In this document: piece after piece, positions 60,274 to 64,000 of the stretch
Layout: each line of letters opens with the position of its first letter
Numbering within the stretch: the first letter of the stretch is position 1
From: Sulfurimonas crateris
GTDB taxonomy: Bacteria > Campylobacterota > Campylobacteria > Campylobacterales > Sulfurimonadaceae
Length of the DNA stretch: 64,000 nucleotides
NCBI RefSeq assembly: GCF_005217605.1
Contig: NZ_SZPX01000005.1
Location: forward strand, 124,001 to 188,000
Direction of reading: 5' to 3'
Notes under the pieces: generated by a model
The model's database searches: none
The model's input: only the letters and a program-made list of their open reading frames with translations
What the model was told of the DNA's origin: nothing
Translations under genes and position numbers: made by a program

Positions 60274-61800
60274 CTATACTAATTTTTTTCTAAAGTATGA
60301 TGAAACTTTAGAGATGATTGAAACAACGATGATGATAAGTAAAATAATCGTTGCCGTTTGTTGGTACTCAAAAAGCTTGATACTCATCACAAGTTCAAAA
60401 CCAATCCCGCCAGCCCCCACAAGTCCCATTGTAGTAGACGCTCTTACATTTCTATCAAGCATATAAAGATTGTAGCTATGAAACAGAGGGACTATCTGTT
60501 TAAAATATCCGTGATAGAGTATGTGCAGTTTTGAAGAACCTGTTGAAGTCAATGCTTCGATTGGTTTTTCATCTATACTTTCTATAGTTTCTGCATAAAA
60601 CTTTGCTAAAAATCCTGTTACATGTAAGGCGATCGCAAGAACTCCGGCAAATGGACTAAGACCAATAATAGATACTAAAATAATCGCAAAAAGCAGATCA
60701 GGCATTGCTCGTAAAAAATTGATAAACTCCCCCACAATAACCCTTGTCGGAATATTTACATTGATATTTTTTGCCAATACAAATCCAAGAGGCAGCGAAA
60801 AAACTATAGCTATAACGGTAGCGGCTATTGCCATTGCAATGGTTTCTAGCATTAAAAGTCCAAACTCTTCGATTCTTCCTAAATCAAGCGGGAAAAAACC
60901 TGCAAGTGTTTCATAGACTCTAGGAAGTCCAGTTATAAGCGAACCAAGCTCTAACGGTTTATATATAATCGCTACAACGCCAAGGGCGATAAACAAAATA
61001 GCGACAAATGTTTTTTTAAAGTACTCTTTATTATGTTTGCTTGAATGCAAGATGATTTCTCTTGCATAATTTGAAACTCTATCGATTAAGCTAAGTATGA
61101 CAAGGATGCAAATCAGCATAGCAGCTACTTTGTCATAACTAAAATATCGAAGCTCACCGTAAAGCTCCATGCCAATCCCACCTGCTCCAACAAGTCCTAA
61201 AACCATAGCGATTCTTATGTTGTGATCTAGTAAATAAAGCGTATAGTTGCTAATAAGCGGGAGCGCTTGTTCAAAAATACCGTGTCGAAGCATATAGACA
61301 TAACCGCTTCCCGTTGATCTTATAGCTTCAATCGGTTTCATGTCAATACTCTCAAAACTCTCAATATAAAACTTCGTCAAAAGCCCGATAGTTGCAAATA
61401 CAATAGCAAGTATCCCTGCCAAACTCCCAACAGCAACAGAAACGACAAAAACAAGCGCATATACTATATCAGGGATTGAGCGTAAAATATTTGTTAACTC
61501 ATTGATTAGAACATATACAATTTTATTTGGGGTTAGATTTCTAGCACCTAAAAAACCAAGCGGCAAAGATATAATTGTTCCGATTATCGTCCCCCATACG
61601 CCCATAGCTACAGTTTCACCCAAAAGCTCGACTATAGTGTCAAAGTTTTTAAAATTGGGCGGGAACATCTCTTTGACTAAATCTACACCGTATTGATACC
61701 CGTCCATCAGCGCAGTTATGCTTACTTGTGAGATTTGAAACGACCAAATAATTACAAAAAAAGCTATTGCCCAAAGGGCATATTCAACTCTTTTATTCAT
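60274..61800 (-). CDS. phnE: Phosphonate permease PhnE, two domains fused in tandem
   Basis: A 508-aa membrane protein made of two PhnE-like halves. Each has the coupling EAA-type segment (SIDMKPIEAIRSTGSG and SIDEKPIEALTSTGSS) and the LVGAGGIG(M/F)EL end (VLGLVGAGGIGMELYGEL and TMGLVGAGGIGFELVMSI). Ordinary PhnE is a single half of about 270 aa that dimerises. I start at the ATG at 61800, which gives an 8-bp overlap with phnC; an ATG 39 bp further up also exists. Confidence 0.92.
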   Translation of the reverse strand: MNKRVEYALWAIAFFVIIWSFQISQVSITALMDGYQYGVDLVKEMFPPNFKNFDTIVELLGETVAMGVWGTIIGTIISLPLGFLGARNLTPNKIVYVLINELTNILRSIPDIVYALVFVVSVAVGSLAGILAIVFATIGLLTKFYIESFESIDMKPIEAIRSTGSGYVYMLRHGIFEQALPLISNYTLYLLDHNIRIAMVLGLVGAGGIGMELYGELRYFSYDKVAAMLICILVILSLIDRVSNYAREIILHSSKHNKEYFKKTFVAILFIALGVVAIIYKPLELGSLITGLPRVYETLAGFFPLDLGRIEEFGLLMLETIAMAIAATVIAIVFSLPLGFVLAKNINVNIPTRVIVGEFINFLRAMPDLLFAIILVSIIGLSPFAGVLAIALHVTGFLAKFYAETIESIDEKPIEALTSTGSSKLHILYHGYFKQIVPLFHSYNLYMLDRNVRASTTMGLVGAGGIGFELVMSIKLFEYQQTATIILLIIIVVSIISKVSSYFRKKLV

Positions 61801-62581
61801 CGCCAAACTCTTCATCGTCTTCACTTGATTCCAAATCACCGTAAATAGAAGTCAAAATCTCATGTGTTAGTTCATCGGGATGACCGTCAAAAATAAGTTT
61901 TCCATTAGAGAGACCTACAACTCTATCAAAATACTTTTCACTAATAAGCTCTAACTGATGGATAACCGTAATAGTCGTAGTATGCTCTTTTTCATTAATC
62001 TTAGAAAAAAGTTTGAGTATTTTTTTACCAGTTTTTATATCAAGATTTGCCGTCGGTTCATCTGCTAGTAATATTTTAGGCTCTTGCATCAAAGCCCTTG
62101 CAATCGCCACTCTCTGTTTTTGTCCACCGCTTAGACTATCAACTCTTTCATCGTGTTTATCGGCTAGTTTTACAAACTCTAAGATATCTTTTGCTTTTTT
62201 CTTATCGCTTTTTTTGAAAAAACCTATGCCTACGGCTACGCTCTCCGACAAAACTCTTTTTTTTCCCAAAGTGCCGGTTAACACATTGTGTAAAACCGTA
62301 GTTCTCTCGATCAGATTAAAGAGTTGATAGACCATGGCAACTTTAGCTCTTAGCTCTTTTACCTCTTTTTTTGATCTATAATCTATTTTTTTGCCATCTA
62401 CGATTATCTCCCCGTTATCAGGGGTTACAAAACCGTTGATACTTCTCATCAAAGTTGTTTTTCCAGAACCGCTAAGTCCAATAAAAGCTACTTTTTGACC
62501 TTGCTTAATGGTTAAATTTATATCATCTAAAACTTTTTGTTCACCAAATTTTTTAGATAAATTCCTAATTTCTATTTTCAT
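61793..62581 (-). CDS. phnC: Phosphonate importer ATPase
   Basis: A 262-aa ABC ATPase: GLSGSGKTTLMRSINGFV, VAMVYQLFNLIERTTVLHNVLTG, SLSGGQKQRVAIARAL, ILLADEPTANLD, TVIHQLELI. These match PhnC closely, including the QLFNLIERTTVLHNVL region. It powers PhnE uptake of phosphonate bound to PhnD. Confidence 0.95.
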   Translation of the reverse strand: MKIEIRNLSKKFGEQKVLDDINLTIKQGQKVAFIGLSGSGKTTLMRSINGFVTPDNGEIIVDGKKIDYRSKKEVKELRAKVAMVYQLFNLIERTTVLHNVLTGTLGKKRVLSESVAVGIGFFKKSDKKKAKDILEFVKLADKHDERVDSLSGGQKQRVAIARALMQEPKILLADEPTANLDIKTGKKILKLFSKINEKEHTTTITVIHQLELISEKYFDRVVGLSNGKLIFDGHPDELTHEILTSIYGDLESSEDDEEFGDE

Positions 62582-62631
62582 TTTCTACCTTTGATTATGG
62601 ACTGCATAAGCAGCCCAGTTTTACATTGTGA

Positions 62632-63528
62632 TTATTTCACTTCATCAATTACTTTTTTCATATCTTTGATGATGTCAAACTCTTTATCATCTACTATTTT
62701 GTAGCCGGTTATTTTTCCATAACCCGTAACTATATTTTTTGGCACTTTTACAATAGCGTTTTTGATTTTTTCTTTTATATCACTATCCAGACTCCCTCTA
62801 TAAGCCAATGGTGAGCCGGGAAGCGGAGATGATTCCCATATAACGATATTTGTCTCTTTTGAAATTTTGCCACTCTCTAGCATTTTTGGATACGAGATGT
62901 CGTTATCTGCCACAATATCCATGATCTTATTTTTTATAACGAGTTCAGCGGCATCATGAGTTCCTGTAAAAGATACTTTTTTAAATGTTTTTTTAGGATC
63001 AATTCCAGCTTTATGCATAAAATATCTTGGAGCAGCATATCCTGAAGTCGATGCAACATCGGTAAATGCCATTAGATATTTTCCGTTGTGTGGAGTCAAT
63101 TTTGCATTAAGCTGTTTCATCCCATCAAGACCGACTAACGGCGTAGTTATATCCAAGGCTTTTGCAACTTCAGGCGTCGCTACAAGGTATGCTTTATAAG
63201 TTGTAGTGCCCTTGCTGTCCATACCGACTGCAAATGCTTCTGCACCGGCTCTCTGGGCCGCCATTGCATAGGAAAACGGACCAAACCAAGCGATATCTAC
63301 TTTTTTTGCTCTCATGGCTTCGATAACACCCGTATAATCGGTTGAAGCTTTAAGCTCTATACATTGACCCGTCTCTTTCTCAAGCCACTGTGCCATCGGC
63401 TTATACTGTTCAAGCATTGCTTTTGGATCTTCCGCAGGGATAAGTCCCAGTGTCAAACACTCTTTTGCAACTGCCGCACTGCTTAATACCGATAACCCGA
63501 TTAGTGTTGTGATTACAATTTTTTTCAT
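62632..63528 (-). CDS. phnD: Phosphonate-binding periplasmic protein
   Basis: A 298-aa secreted binding protein with a signal peptide (residues 1-21) and PhnD landmarks LTLGLIPAEDPKAMLEQYKPMAQWLEKETG, ELKASTDYTGVIEAMRAKKVDIAWFGPFSY, DVASTSGYAAPRYFM and FTGTHDAAELVIKN. GGAG precedes the ATG. It is the second gene of the operon after the porin. Confidence 0.95.
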   Translation of the reverse strand: MKKIVITTLIGLSVLSSAAVAKECLTLGLIPAEDPKAMLEQYKPMAQWLEKETGQCIELKASTDYTGVIEAMRAKKVDIAWFGPFSYAMAAQRAGAEAFAVGMDSKGTTTYKAYLVATPEVAKALDITTPLVGLDGMKQLNAKLTPHNGKYLMAFTDVASTSGYAAPRYFMHKAGIDPKKTFKKVSFTGTHDAAELVIKNKIMDIVADNDISYPKMLESGKISKETNIVIWESSPLPGSPLAYRGSLDSDIKEKIKNAIVKVPKNIVTGYGKITGYKIVDDKEFDIIKDMKKVIDEVK

Positions 63529-63542
63529 TTTTTTCTCCTGTT

Positions 63543-64000
63543 TTAAAGTTTAATTTGGAAAGCTAAATTGATAAAATTTTGCGTAGGATGCGCTTCTTGC
63601 TCAACTTTTGGCTCAAATCTTTCATACGCAAGCTGAATTTTTGCATTGTGTCCCTTTAGGTAATAGTTTAACCCTGCCTGTAGTGTGTTGTAATCACCTT
63701 TTGCGTCGTCAGCTTTCCAATTTACATAACGGATAGAAGGCTGAAAATTACCCTTGCCTACTTTTTTGTTAATAAAATAACCGGTTTCAAGGTTATAGCC
63801 GCTTCCTTCAAACTCAGGTGCAAGCCCGCCTAAGTCAACAGCCATATATTCCGCTCGAAGAGTGGTTGAACCAAAACTATCCGGCAATTCGGCAAAAGCA
63901 TCCAACTCATATTCATTGTAATCATAAGAAGCTTTAGAGATATCGGCAACTGCTACTTCAGCCTGCGCGTCGTACGATGCACCGATTCCCACTGTTTTTT
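63543..64000 (-). CDS. OprO/OprP-like phosphate-selective porin, partial
   Basis: The C-terminal part of a 16-strand-type porin; the frame is open through base 64000, so the start lies beyond the window. Alternating beta-strands (TTLRAEYMAVDLGG, SGYNLETGYFINKKVGKG, FQPSIRYVNWKADDAKGDYNTLQAGLNYYLKGHNAKIQLAY in parts) end in FINLAFQIKL, typical of phosphate-selective porin O/P. It is 14 bp upstream of phnD, so it probably admits phosphonate or phosphate to the same system. Confidence 0.85.
   Translation of the reverse strand, partial: KTVGIGASYDAQAEVAVADISKASYDYNEYELDAFAELPDSFGSTTLRAEYMAVDLGGLAPEFEGSGYNLETGYFINKKVGKGNFQPSIRYVNWKADDAKGDYNTLQAGLNYYLKGHNAKIQLAYERFEPKVEQEAHPTQNFINLAFQIKL

Noticed and set aside
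52780-63992. Two-component system as the phn regulator
   Set aside because: It is downstream of the operon, 66 bp after phnP, and nothing in the sequence links it to phosphate or phosphonate control.

Overview
The window looks like a chromosome segment of a Campylobacterota member, most like Sulfurimonas or Sulfuricurvum. This rests on the low G+C, short ExbB/ExbD/TonB proteins, a Campylobacterota-type gpmI, several TTG/GTG starts, multihaem cytochromes, and the character of the housekeeping proteins (ArgJ, AccA, FabF, AcpP, FabG, MraY, MurD, PurN, Rpe, TrpF, L28). Assignments come from reading protein motifs by eye; no database search was possible.

1-14.6 kb (+ strand): a compact cluster that I read as TonB-dependent uptake and handling of molybdate or tungstate. 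It holds a Fec/Btu-type ABC importer (permease, ATPase, binding protein) wrapped around modD, then exbB-exbD-tonB, a DUF438/haemerythrin/PAS protein, a SAM methyltransferase, two TonB-dependent receptors, a luciferase-like monooxygenase, a double Mop/TOBE molybdate-binding protein, a TiaS-like IDDTD protein, a small Cys-rich protein and a membrane-anchored methyltransferase. The last gene has an A8 tract at its domain junction. A ModE-like inverted repeat precedes the second half of the cluster.

14.6-20.5 kb: a thioredoxin-like remnant, a membrane-anchored pentahaem cytochrome c, a cytochrome c peroxidase-like protein with three haem motifs and an SDR (all - strand), then a divergent tripartite HipB-HipS-HipT module with dyads in its promoter region.

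20.5-30 kb: core genes argJ, a K+ channel, rpmB, an HDOD/CheX pair, rpe, trpF, a DnaQ-like exonuclease, accA, fabF and acpP.

30-43 kb (mostly - strand): a LytTR/LytS two-component system, a CrtI-like FAD protein, a UbiB-like kinase, a phasin-like protein, an SRPBCC protein, thiD, an EAL protein, photolyase with its YbgA-type partner, fabG and gpmI. Three upstream regions here share an identical-spacing motif, GACA-N6-GRGTACY. The gene content suggests a light or photo-oxidative stress regulon.

43-46 kb: mraY, murD, purN and tRNA-Phe.

46.0-51.65 kb: a genomic island in tRNA-Phe. A 49-bp perfect direct repeat of the tRNA 3' end bounds it. TTTTACTACA repeats lie inside both ends. It carries a second tRNA-Phe, three metallophosphatases, unknown genes, an integrase pseudogene, a transposase scrap and a candidate structured small RNA.

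51.66-64 kb (- strand): a two-component system whose kinase is frameshifted at a 7-A tract just after its start, then a complete C-P lyase phosphonate operon (phnD, C, a fused double-domain E, G, H, I, J, K, L, M, N, P) headed by a porin that runs off the window.
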